The position numbers and the translations under genes are program-made. The notes beneath the pieces were generated by a model, which made no database searches, had not been told where the DNA came from, and worked only from the letters and a program-made list of their open reading frames with translations. DNA of 45,209 nt. It comes from Phycisphaerae bacterium (GTDB taxonomy: Bacteria > Planctomycetota > Phycisphaerae > Sedimentisphaerales > SM23-30). The stretch covers positions 1-45,209 of the forward strand of contig JAEIOG010000037.1 in the NCBI GenBank assembly GCA_016342495.1. Direction: 5' to 3'. Positions 22,345 to 29,190 of this stretch are shown piece after piece; positions within the stretch are counted from its first letter, which is position 1; every line of letters starts with the position of its first letter.

Positions 22345-22533
22345 TTATTTATCGCTGTTTCTGCCTGCTTCATAAGCAGCTTCCAGGGCGGCCTTGATGC
22401 ACCATATTGCTTGTTCCTGAAAATCTTCGCCGCATTTACGGGTTTCAAGAGTTTCAAGGTTCAGCCATTCTTGAGCGATAGCCAGAAGGGTTTTGGCTTT
22501 TTTGTCTGGTTTTTTTGTTGTTTTGTTAGTCAT
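22345..22533 (-). CDS. Hypothetical 62-aa protein
   Basis: A short, basic then helical protein (MTNKTTKKPDKKAKTLLAIA, later EQAIWCIKAALEAAYEAGRN). The ATG at 22533 is preceded by AGGAATTAAAACC and is preferred to an upstream start that would overlap the previous gene. No family recognised. It lies 4 nt after the preceding gene in the same operon. Confidence 0.5.
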   Translation of the reverse strand: MTNKTTKKPDKKAKTLLAIAQEWLNLETLETRKCGEDFQEQAIWCIKAALEAAYEAGRNSDK

Positions 22534-22537
22534 GGTT

Positions 22538-22780
22538 TTAATTCCTGGTTTCCTGGAGGGTTGTATTGATTTCATCGCGTATCGCATCTGGTTCGGTTCC
22601 CATAAGGGCCGCTAAGGTTTCAAGCATTTTTTCTTTGATCTGGTTTAAGTCGCCTATATGGCCCCAGTTCAGTCTGGCATCTTTGCCGTGGACTTCCAGC
22701 TCGCAGCTGATAAAGCCCTTCAGGTTGGCAATGTCTGCTTTCAGGTTTTGGTGCTGGTTGTTCAAATCTTGCTTAGTCAT
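22538..22780 (-). CDS. Hypothetical 80-aa helical protein
   Basis: The first gene of the leftward small-gene operon. The product MTKQDLNNQHQNLKADIANL continues with a Trp-containing turn and an IKEKMLETLAALMGTEPDAI helix, so it is probably all-alpha with a coiled coil. ATG 22780 follows AAAGGACTTAAAC. No family is recognised. Confidence 0.55.
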   Translation of the reverse strand: MTKQDLNNQHQNLKADIANLKGFISCELEVHGKDARLNWGHIGDLNQIKEKMLETLAALMGTEPDAIRDEINTTLQETRN

Positions 22781-22826
22781 GTTTAAGTCCTTTATTATCA
22801 AGGGTTTATGCTTTAATTACACTTGT

Positions 22827-22854
22827 ATATTACCATATAAATTAACAATAGCAA
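22827..22854 (-). promoter_or_regulatory. Promoter of the HARE-HTH operon
   Basis: On the minus strand TTGCTA (22849-22854) and TAATAT (22827-22832) are separated by 16 nt, 46 nt before the first start codon. The sequence around it is very AT-rich. The remainder of 22855-23017 shows nothing I can support. Confidence 0.55.
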
Positions 22855-23017
22855 GTTACATAAGTCATTATATTGCAGTAATTTACATTAATTTATGATA
22901 TGTGGAAAAAAGATGAGAAGATATGTGGATAGCCATAAAAAAGTTGATATATAAACATGGATTCCAATTAGAAAGGCGCGTAAAGATGCTGTAAATGCAA
23001 GGCTTTAGTTTGAATGG

Positions 23018-23866
23018 CTATTGAAGTTTGCTCAGTTGGCTAAGAAAAAGTTCCTGGCTCCAAAGATCAAGCGACCTTAATTCATTTAAGCGAATAAAAC
23101 GGCGGACATCTTGGACTGTGGCTTTGAAATCCAGTGACATGATTCTCTGTTTAAGCTGCTGGGTTAGCCAGCTAAGGCCTGCCTGAATTGACTGATTTTT
23201 CCATGGGCCCAGCTGATTAAGTGCTGATGACAGAAAGTCATAATTGACCTGGGGGTATCGACTGGTATACCAGAGAAAATCATACCAGTCTCTGCCCTTG
23301 ATGTATTCTCTACATAAAAGAGCATGAATTTTACCGGCAAAAAGCGTTGGTTTATCCTGAGTGGTAACCGAGGAGATAAATGGAAAATCAAGGATAGATA
23401 ACTCAGTTTTTCCGCCAGCAGGAGGATTAGTGTCAACTTCAAGTTTGATCTGTATTTTACGCAGAGGTCCGGTTTTCCCGCTGTAGTTGAGCTGAATGAC
23501 TTTGCCAAGTGAATCATCTTTTAAGAAAGCTTTTTTAACAATAGAATCGACTTTAGAGCGATCATTGATTTTTATCTGATAGCCATAGTTGTTAAGTTCC
23601 TCGGTTAATGCATCCAGGTGAGTTTTGAGTTCAAAACTATTATCAGGGGTATGCAGGATAAAATCCATATCCTCAGAGAATCGATTAAGGCCATAAAAGA
23701 TTCGCAGGCAGGTTCCACCTTGAAAAGCGGCATGTTTGAAGAAGTCAGTGCGACCCAGTGCAGCTAATGTTACTTCCTGAGTGATTTCACGAATAGCTTG
23801 CTGTTCTTCGATTTCAGATTTACAGTTATAAGAATTTAGTCTGTCTTGAATCAGCTTGATACTCAT
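23018..23866 (-). CDS. abiEii: AbiEii-type nucleotidyltransferase toxin
   Basis: A 282-aa toxin of the AbiEii/AbiGii nucleotidyltransferase family. The catalytic core shows FQGGTCLRIFYGLNRFSEDM (about 48-67), with Asp66 and Asp68 as metal ligands. The family's KIHALLCREYIKGRDWYDFL segment (about 178-197) supplies the late K..R-D-x-x-D motif. Family members inhibit growth, MenA-like enzymes by modifying tRNA acceptor ends; together with AbiEi they act in abortive infection. It overlaps the antitoxin gene by 4 nt in the usual order. Confidence 0.88.
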   Translation of the reverse strand: MSIKLIQDRLNSYNCKSEIEEQQAIREITQEVTLAALGRTDFFKHAAFQGGTCLRIFYGLNRFSEDMDFILHTPDNSFELKTHLDALTEELNNYGYQIKINDRSKVDSIVKKAFLKDDSLGKVIQLNYSGKTGPLRKIQIKLEVDTNPPAGGKTELSILDFPFISSVTTQDKPTLFAGKIHALLCREYIKGRDWYDFLWYTSRYPQVNYDFLSSALNQLGPWKNQSIQAGLSWLTQQLKQRIMSLDFKATVQDVRRFIRLNELRSLDLWSQELFLSQLSKLQ

Positions 23867-24501
23867 AGTTTTAATTCCTTTTGCAGGCTTTTAAGAAAAT
23901 CCAGAACTCGCTGACTGCGATAATTATTGGAGATTTCATCGAAATCTTCGCTACTGAGTTTTTCGAATTCGTCCGGTTCGACACGCAGGCTCTTAATTGC
24001 AGGTTTGGTCCCAAGCCAATCCAGCTTGTGAATATAAATATAATCAGCTAAGGCTTTAAGAGCTGTTGCCATTAAGAAGATATTGCCATTGGAATCTTTA
24101 ATGCGATCGACTCCGGCATATAGAATTTTCTGAGGGACTCGTTTATAGCTGAACAATCCCAATGGGGTATTAAATTCCTTGGAATTTTTTAAACTTGCAT
24201 TGGTGCAGGCATAAACTGCTTCAGGGATCCAGCCATGATAATTTAAAGCTGATTCCAGGCTGATATAGCTGGGGCCATAGACATGCTGGGCGATTGCAAA
24301 GGTGTTAACTGGCTTTTGTTGGAATTTGCGGTTCAGGCAATAAAGGCCACGACGAATTTTAATAATTTCATCATTGGCAAGAGCGCGTTTAACTAGACCC
24401 TGACGAGAATTGTCACTGCCAGGTAACAGCACAGCGGTGTCATTAGAAGAGAACAGCCCAAAAGGGGCTTTCTCATAAAAAATTTGAGTCAGTTTATTCA
24501 T
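23863..24501 (-). CDS. abiEi: AbiEi-type antitoxin / transcriptional repressor
   Basis: A 212-aa AbiEi protein. The N-terminal winged helix (about 1-60, including KRALANDEIIKIRRGLYCLN) binds DNA, and the AbiEi C-terminal domain shows YISLESALNYHGWIPEAV. It represses its own operon and neutralises AbiEii. Two inverted repeats sit upstream around the promoter, the arrangement known for AbiEi autoregulation. The module was probably acquired as a unit by the prophage, since it separates the small-gene operon from the terminase genes. Confidence 0.87.
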   Translation of the reverse strand: MNKLTQIFYEKAPFGLFSSNDTAVLLPGSDNSRQGLVKRALANDEIIKIRRGLYCLNRKFQQKPVNTFAIAQHVYGPSYISLESALNYHGWIPEAVYACTNASLKNSKEFNTPLGLFSYKRVPQKILYAGVDRIKDSNGNIFLMATALKALADYIYIHKLDWLGTKPAIKSLRVEPDEFEKLSSEDFDEISNNYRSQRVLDFLKSLQKELKL

Positions 24502-24530
24502 TATTAATCTCTAACGTTATTTTTAACAGA

Positions 24531-24551
24531 AACTGTCATTATGTGACAGTT
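24531..24551. promoter_or_regulatory. AbiE operator, proximal inverted repeat
   Basis: AACTGTCA and TGACAGTT flank TTATG, a perfect 8-bp inverted repeat 29 nt upstream of the abiEi start. It matches the core of the distal repeat. Confidence 0.75.
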
Positions 24552-24558
24552 AATATTA

Positions 24559-24587
24559 AATATATCATATTTTCGTCATAATGTCCA
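24559..24587 (-). promoter_or_regulatory. abiE promoter
   Basis: On the minus strand TGGACA (24582-24587) and TATATT (24559-24564) are separated by 17 nt. The promoter sits between the two AbiE inverted repeats, so repressor bound at both sites would bracket it. Confidence 0.6.
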
Positions 24588-24597
24588 GTAAACTTTA

Positions 24598-24626
24598 TAG
24601 AAACTGTCATTTTGTGACAGTTTCTA
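24598..24626. promoter_or_regulatory. AbiE operator, distal inverted repeat
   Basis: TAGAAACTGTCA and TGACAGTTTCTA form a perfect 12-bp inverted repeat around TTTTG. Its centre is 71 bp from the proximal repeat, close to a whole number of helical turns. Confidence 0.78.
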
Positions 24627-24665
24627 CGAAAAATATCCAAATAATTCAGTCTCAAGGAGAAACTA

Positions 24666-24866
24666 TTGTCAAAGTCACCCGTGAAAATCACCACCTTAAC
24701 AGCAGAGCAGATCGCTAAGTTAATATCTGGCTCGGTAAATACTAAAATTACCGCTGAGATTGTCAGAGAAATCGCCGAAATTGCAGACATTGTCAAGGCT
24801 GATGGCACTATCAGTTTGATTGATTTTACTGCATATCTGGCTAAGGAGGTGGTAAGTGGCAATTAA
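24666..24866 (+). CDS. Small protein upstream of the terminase
   Basis: A 66-aa helical protein, MSKSPVKITTLTAEQIAKLI then repeated acidic helices with TAEIVREIAEIADIVKADGT. It starts with TTG behind AAGGAG and overlaps the terminase start by 11 nt, so the two are coupled. By position it could be a small terminase-associated protein, but the sequence shows no HTH and I do not recognise it. Confidence 0.5.
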   Translation: MSKSPVKITTLTAEQIAKLISGSVNTKITAEIVREIAEIADIVKADGTISLIDFTAYLAKEVVSGN

Positions 24867-27117
24867 TCCCATTAAGTTAAAACCAACCGAGCTGACCAGG
24901 CTATTAAATTCAGCTGGTTTTGGTGAAGTCATCAGCGAAAGAACGCTCAGACGTCAACGCAATCGGGCAGGTTATACTATCGGTGACACCCGCACTATTA
25001 ATCTTTTCAAGTATGCCGGGTGGCTCACCAGCGAATACCTCAAACCCGCTAAAGAAACCGGCGGCTATGAAGCTCTCAAAGAAGCAGCTAGAAAGCGTAA
25101 TGCCGAATTAGCTAAATCCGGTCAGGAAATCGGAGATATTCCAGCTGTTATCGATCCTGAGCGGAAGGCTAAGGCTATTGCTGAATTTAAGTATTTCTGT
25201 GAGGTATATTTCGCTGAAGTATTTTATCTGGGCTGGTCTGCCGATCATCTCAAGGTAATTGATAAGATTCAAAAAGCTGTTTTATCCGGAGGTCTGTTTG
25301 CTTTGGCGATGCCTCGCGGATCAGGAAAAACTGTGTTAATGCAAATGGCATGTTTATGGGCGGCATTATCTGGTGCTACAGAATTCGTTTGTCTGATCGC
25401 AGCATCTGGGGACCGGGCCAAGGATCTGCTAGAAAATATCAAGGTCTGGCTGGAGACTAATGAGTTATTACATGAAGATTTTCCTGAAGTAACTTATCCG
25501 ATCAGGGCCTTAGAGAGAATCACTAATCGCCAGAAGGGCCAAAAGCACAATGGTATTGCAACCAGAATCGAATGGGCTGCAGATAAGCTGGTATTGCCAA
25601 CTATCGATGGCTCAAAATCTTCCGGTGTGGTAATTTCCTGCAGCGGCATGAAAGGTTCAGATATCCGCGGGCAAAACCATGCAAGACCTGATGGCAAAGT
25701 TGTCCGTCCCCAGCTGGTAATGGTAGATGATCCTCAGACCACCGAATCGGCATGGTCACCATCTCAGTCACAAAGAAGAGAAGCGATTTTAGCTGGCGAT
25801 GTATTGGGGATGGCAGGACCTGGCAAGAAAATCTCCGGTCTGATGGCCTGTACGGTTATTCGGCCAGAGGATATGGCTGATAATATTTTAGACCGGGACA
25901 AACATCCTGAATGGCAGGGCGAGAGAACCAAGATGGTTTATACTTTTCCAGCTAATGAGAAGCTCTGGGCCACATATGGGCAAATCCGAGGAGATTCATT
26001 TCGTAATGATGGCGATGGAAGTGAAGCTACTGAATTCTATCGCGAGAATCGTCAGGAGATGGATATCGGTTCGATTATTGCCTGGGACCAGAGATTCAAT
26101 GAAGATGAACTATCAGCTATTCAGCATGCGATGAACTTAAGGCTTAGAGATGAAGCTGCATTTTTCGCTGAATATCAAAATGAGCCTATTGTAGAATCCC
26201 AAGGTGAGGAGATGTTAACCGTTGAGCAGATCATCGCCAAGTATAATGGCTATGATAAATTAATCCTGCCAATTGGCTGCAGCTATATCACTATGTTCAT
26301 TGATGTCCAGCAGAAGGCATTATTCTGGATGATATGCGGCTGGGAAGATAATTTTAGCGGTTATATCATCGATTATGGCACCTGGCCAGACCAGAAGCGA
26401 AAGTTTTTTACCTTGCGTGATATCCGCAATACTTTAATGGCAGCAAAACCCAATGCAGGTCTGGAAGGTGCAATTTATAATGGCCTGGAAAAACTCTGCA
26501 CAGAAAAGCTGGGGCGCTGTTATCGAAGAGAAGATGGAATTGAAATGAAAATTGACCGCTGTTTAGTTGATGCCAACTGGGGTCAATCTACCGATGTGGT
26601 TTATCAGTATTGTCGCCAGAGCCAATATGCCGGAATCATTCTGCCATCTCATGGCAAATACGTCGGGGCATCCTCGATGCCATTTAGCGAATATAAACGC
26701 AAGAAGGGCGATAGGGTAGGCTTACACTGGCGAATCCCAAATACCGCCGGTAAACGAGCGGTCAGGCATGTTCTAATCGACACCAATTACTGGAAGAGTT
26801 TTGTCCATGGCAGATTAGCAGTTGCGATGGGTGACCCGGGCTGTTTATCACTTTATGGCAGAGATGAAAAACAGCATATTCTACTGGCAGAGCAACTGAC
26901 CGCAGAATATCGCATTAAGACCATCGCTCGTGAAAGACAGGTTGATGAGTGGAAGTTAAAAGCTAATCGACCTGATAATCACTGGTTTGACTGCCTGGTC
27001 GGAGCTTCGGTAGCTGCTTCCATTGCCGGAGCTAATTTAGCGGAACTGGCTATTAAATCTACAGCACCTGCCAGGCGAATAAAATTGTCAGATTTACAAA
27101 AAATGAAAAATATTTGA
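24856..27117 (+). CDS. terL: Large terminase subunit with N-terminal HTH-like extension
   Basis: A 753-aa DNA-packaging motor. Walker A is MPRGSGKTV (about 152-160), Walker B LVMVDDPQ (287-294), and the C-terminal nuclease begins with YITMFIDVQQKALFW, whose Asp is a metal ligand. The first 60 residues (LLNSAGFGEVISERTLRRQR, NRAGYTIGD) look like a helix-turn-helix that in other phages belongs to the small terminase, so DNA recognition may be built in. The GTG start has AAGGAGG upstream. Length is above the 500-650 aa typical for the family, consistent with an extension. Confidence 0.9.
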   Translation: MAINPIKLKPTELTRLLNSAGFGEVISERTLRRQRNRAGYTIGDTRTINLFKYAGWLTSEYLKPAKETGGYEALKEAARKRNAELAKSGQEIGDIPAVIDPERKAKAIAEFKYFCEVYFAEVFYLGWSADHLKVIDKIQKAVLSGGLFALAMPRGSGKTVLMQMACLWAALSGATEFVCLIAASGDRAKDLLENIKVWLETNELLHEDFPEVTYPIRALERITNRQKGQKHNGIATRIEWAADKLVLPTIDGSKSSGVVISCSGMKGSDIRGQNHARPDGKVVRPQLVMVDDPQTTESAWSPSQSQRREAILAGDVLGMAGPGKKISGLMACTVIRPEDMADNILDRDKHPEWQGERTKMVYTFPANEKLWATYGQIRGDSFRNDGDGSEATEFYRENRQEMDIGSIIAWDQRFNEDELSAIQHAMNLRLRDEAAFFAEYQNEPIVESQGEEMLTVEQIIAKYNGYDKLILPIGCSYITMFIDVQQKALFWMICGWEDNFSGYIIDYGTWPDQKRKFFTLRDIRNTLMAAKPNAGLEGAIYNGLEKLCTEKLGRCYRREDGIEMKIDRCLVDANWGQSTDVVYQYCRQSQYAGIILPSHGKYVGASSMPFSEYKRKKGDRVGLHWRIPNTAGKRAVRHVLIDTNYWKSFVHGRLAVAMGDPGCLSLYGRDEKQHILLAEQLTAEYRIKTIARERQVDEWKLKANRPDNHWFDCLVGASVAASIAGANLAELAIKSTAPARRIKLSDLQKMKNI

Positions 27118-27125
27118 GAATTTCG

Positions 27126-27146
27126 CAACAGCCCACCTGTTTTTTG
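27126..27146 (+). terminator. Possible weak terminator after the terminase gene
   Basis: AACAG (27127-27131) pairs with CTGTT (27137-27141) and is followed by further Ts. The stem is only five pairs, so it would be weak. The following stretch to 27348 is AT-rich and holds no gene I can support. Confidence 0.35.
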
Positions 27147-27348
27147 CAAATATAGAAGGTATGAAAAATGTTTTTTTAATGGGAGAAGATTAATAATTAT
27201 GTTGTTTTGAGAAAAAATGAGAAAATATTAATTTTCTTTCGCCAGATTTACCCCCCAAGCGCAGAAGTAATAGATAGAGAGTGTAATAAATAATCAGCTT
27301 TGAAAAACAAAAAAATATGGCTTTTTGAGTGTTTTTTCAAAAAAAGTA

Positions 27349-27405
27349 AAAAAAAATGGTAAAAATTCTGACACCTCACCGTTTTGGTGAGTTAACAATA
27401 GATAT
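27349..27405 (+). promoter_or_regulatory. Conserved phage promoter element, copy C (towards structural operon)
   Basis: This copy is identical to copy B except in the 7-nt variable segment, which here is CCTCACC and forms a CTCACC/GGTGAG hairpin with the following conserved block. It ends 43 nt before the ATG of the first structural-operon gene, the same distance as copy A to the excisionase start. It would drive morphogenesis genes from 27449 onward. Confidence 0.72.
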
Positions 27406-27448
27406 CACAGATACATTGGTGATTGTATTAAATTAACAGGAGTAATAA

Positions 27449-27646
27449 ATGGATACTGAAATTGAAGAATCTATCAAAGACAATGCCTCTGGTCCTCGTA
27501 AGGCTTCAGGAGATGCCGGGTCAGTTGAGCAGCATAGTTTAACTGACCAGATTGCAGCGGATAAACATCTGGCATCGAAAAAAGCAGTGGCAGGTAAAGG
27601 GCTGGGAATAAAGTTATTGAAAATCTCGCCGGGCGGGACGGGTTAG
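27449..27646 (+). CDS. Small protein between terminase and portal
   Basis: A 65-aa hydrophilic protein beginning MDTEIEESIKDNASGPRKAS, with a conserved-looking second half LTDQIAADKHLASKKAVAGK and an ISPGGTG end. By position between terminase and portal it could be a head-tail joining or packaging accessory, but no family is certain. ATG with AGGAG upstream. Its TAG stop is the first three bases of a 7-bp repeat array. Confidence 0.55.
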   Translation: MDTEIEESIKDNASGPRKASGDAGSVEQHSLTDQIAADKHLASKKAVAGKGLGIKLLKISPGGTG

Positions 27647-27678
27647 GTATTAGGCGATAGGCATTAGGCGATAGGAAA
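27644..27678. repeat. 7-bp repeat array 1 (TAGGCNN), starting on a stop codon
   Basis: TAGGTAT, TAGGCGA, TAGGCAT, TAGGCGA and TAGGAAA follow in exact register. The first TAG is the stop codon of the preceding gene. Confidence 0.85.
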
Positions 27679-27702
27679 TTATAGTTGGTATTTGAGGATT
27701 AG

Positions 27703-29136
27703 ATGAAAATAAAATTATTTACCCGAAAAAAAGATTTGGATATCAAATCCCAAACCTCTAGCCTAAAGCCTCAGGCCTCTGGCCTAAATTCTAAGGCCTC
27801 TGGCCTAAATTCTAAGGCCCCTGGCCAGAAATTAAAAGCCCGTTATGATGCCGCCCAGACCACCGCTGATAATGCCCGGCACTGGGCAATGGCTGATTCG
27901 CTATCAGCTGATAGTGCCAATAGTTGTGATATCAGAAGGAAACTGATTTCCCGCAGTCGTTATGAAGTAGCTAATAATTCATATGCTAAAGGAATTGTGC
28001 TTACCTTAGCTAATGACTGTATCGGAACTGGCCCGCGATTGCAGGTATTAACCAAAGATGCAGTTTTCAATCGTAAAGTTGAAACTGCCTTTATGGACTG
28101 GTCCAGGTCAATATCACTGGCAGCTAAGCTTAGAACCTTACGAATGGCAAAAACTACCGATGGAGAAGGGTTTGGGGTATTAACCGTTAATAGTGCAATT
28201 ACCGGAGCGGTGAAATTAGATCTGGCATTAGTTGAAGCAGATCGGATAACTACAGCTGATTATCGATTGGCTATGAATAATAATATTGATGGGATAGAAC
28301 TTGACCGTTTTGGGAATCCAGCAAGATATTCAGTTTTAAGCTCTCATCCAGGTGACAGTGGATTATTTGTTAATAATTATGATATTGTCGATGCCGATTC
28401 GATGGTGCACTGGTTTAGAGTTGATCGTCCCGGCCAGCATCGAGGGATACCGGAAATTACTGCAGCATTACCGTTATTTGCACAACTACGAAGATATACT
28501 CTGGCGGTTCTATCAGCGGCTGAGACGGCAGCAGATTTTGCAGCGGTATTATTTACCGATTCACCTGCTAATGGTGAAGCCGCGGGTGTTGAACCGATGG
28601 ATATCATCGAATTGGAAAAACGTATGGCAACGGTTCTTCCTGATGGCTGGAAGCTCGGTCAGATAAAAGCAGAGCAGCCTGCTACCAGTTATGCCGAGTT
28701 CAAAAGAGAGATATTAAATGAAATCGCTCGCTGTCTGAACCTGCCTTATAATATCGCGGCCTGTAATTCATCGGGCTATAACTATGCCAGCGGACGGTTG
28801 GACCATCAATTATACTTTAAAGCTATCCGAGTCGAGCAGATGGATTTAGCGACAGTGGTTTTAGATAAAATATTACAAGCCTGGCTTAATGAAGCGATGC
28901 TCTCGAGCGAGTTTTCATTATTGCGGACATTATCGAATTTACCGCATCAGTGGTTTTTCGATGGCAATGAACATGTTGACCCGGCCAAGGAAGCTAAAGC
29001 CCAGCAGCTAAGACTTTCATCTAATACCACAACTTTAGCCTATGAGTATGGTCGGCAGGGTAAAGACTGGGAAACTGAATTAAATCAGCGGGCCAAAGAA
29101 AAACAGTTAATGACAGAATTAGGTCTTGAGCACTAG
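27703..29136 (+). CDS. Portal protein (lambda gpB-like)
   Basis: A 477-aa portal that forms the DNA channel of the capsid. Typical segments are DNARHWAMADSLSADSANSC, RYEVANNSYAKGIVLTLAND, the WFRVDRPGQHRGIPEI motif (about 234-250) and a C-terminal YNYASGRLDHQLYFKAIR. Residues about 18-42 (TSSLKPQASGLNSKASGLNS and on) are encoded by a 7-bp repeat array in CCTNNNN orientation and do not belong to the usual domain. ATG at 27703 lies 24 nt after repeat array 1 without a strong Shine-Dalgarno. Its stop TAG opens another array. Confidence 0.9.
   Translation: MKIKLFTRKKDLDIKSQTSSLKPQASGLNSKASGLNSKAPGQKLKARYDAAQTTADNARHWAMADSLSADSANSCDIRRKLISRSRYEVANNSYAKGIVLTLANDCIGTGPRLQVLTKDAVFNRKVETAFMDWSRSISLAAKLRTLRMAKTTDGEGFGVLTVNSAITGAVKLDLALVEADRITTADYRLAMNNNIDGIELDRFGNPARYSVLSSHPGDSGLFVNNYDIVDADSMVHWFRVDRPGQHRGIPEITAALPLFAQLRRYTLAVLSAAETAADFAAVLFTDSPANGEAAGVEPMDIIELEKRMATVLPDGWKLGQIKAEQPATSYAEFKREILNEIARCLNLPYNIAACNSSGYNYASGRLDHQLYFKAIRVEQMDLATVVLDKILQAWLNEAMLSSEFSLLRTLSNLPHQWFFDGNEHVDPAKEAKAQQLRLSSNTTTLAYEYGRQGKDWETELNQRAKEKQLMTELGLEH
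27755..27824. repeat. 7-bp repeat array 2, translated within the portal N-terminus
   Basis: CCTCTAG, CCTAAAG, CCTCAGG, CCTCTGG, CCTAAAT, TCTAAGG, CCTCTGG, CCTAAAT, TCTAAGG and CCCCTGG are ten units in perfect 7-bp register. The orientation is opposite to array 1. Read in frame they give a Ser/Gly/Lys/Ala-rich linker without a stop codon. Confidence 0.85.
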
Positions 29137-29168
29137 ATATTAGGCGATAGGCATTAGGCTTTAGGAAT
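29134..29168. repeat. 7-bp repeat array 3 (TAGGCNN), starting on the portal stop codon
   Basis: TAGATAT, TAGGCGA, TAGGCAT, TAGGCTT and TAGGAAT in register. The first TAG is the portal stop codon. Confidence 0.82.
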
Positions 29169-29190
29169 TATTTTTATTAGGAGAATTAAT

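Noticed and set aside
27299-27336. Terminator from the A-rich/T-rich inverted stretch before copy C
   Set aside because: The pairing is only A-T and interrupted. It is more likely part of the AT-rich promoter upstream region.
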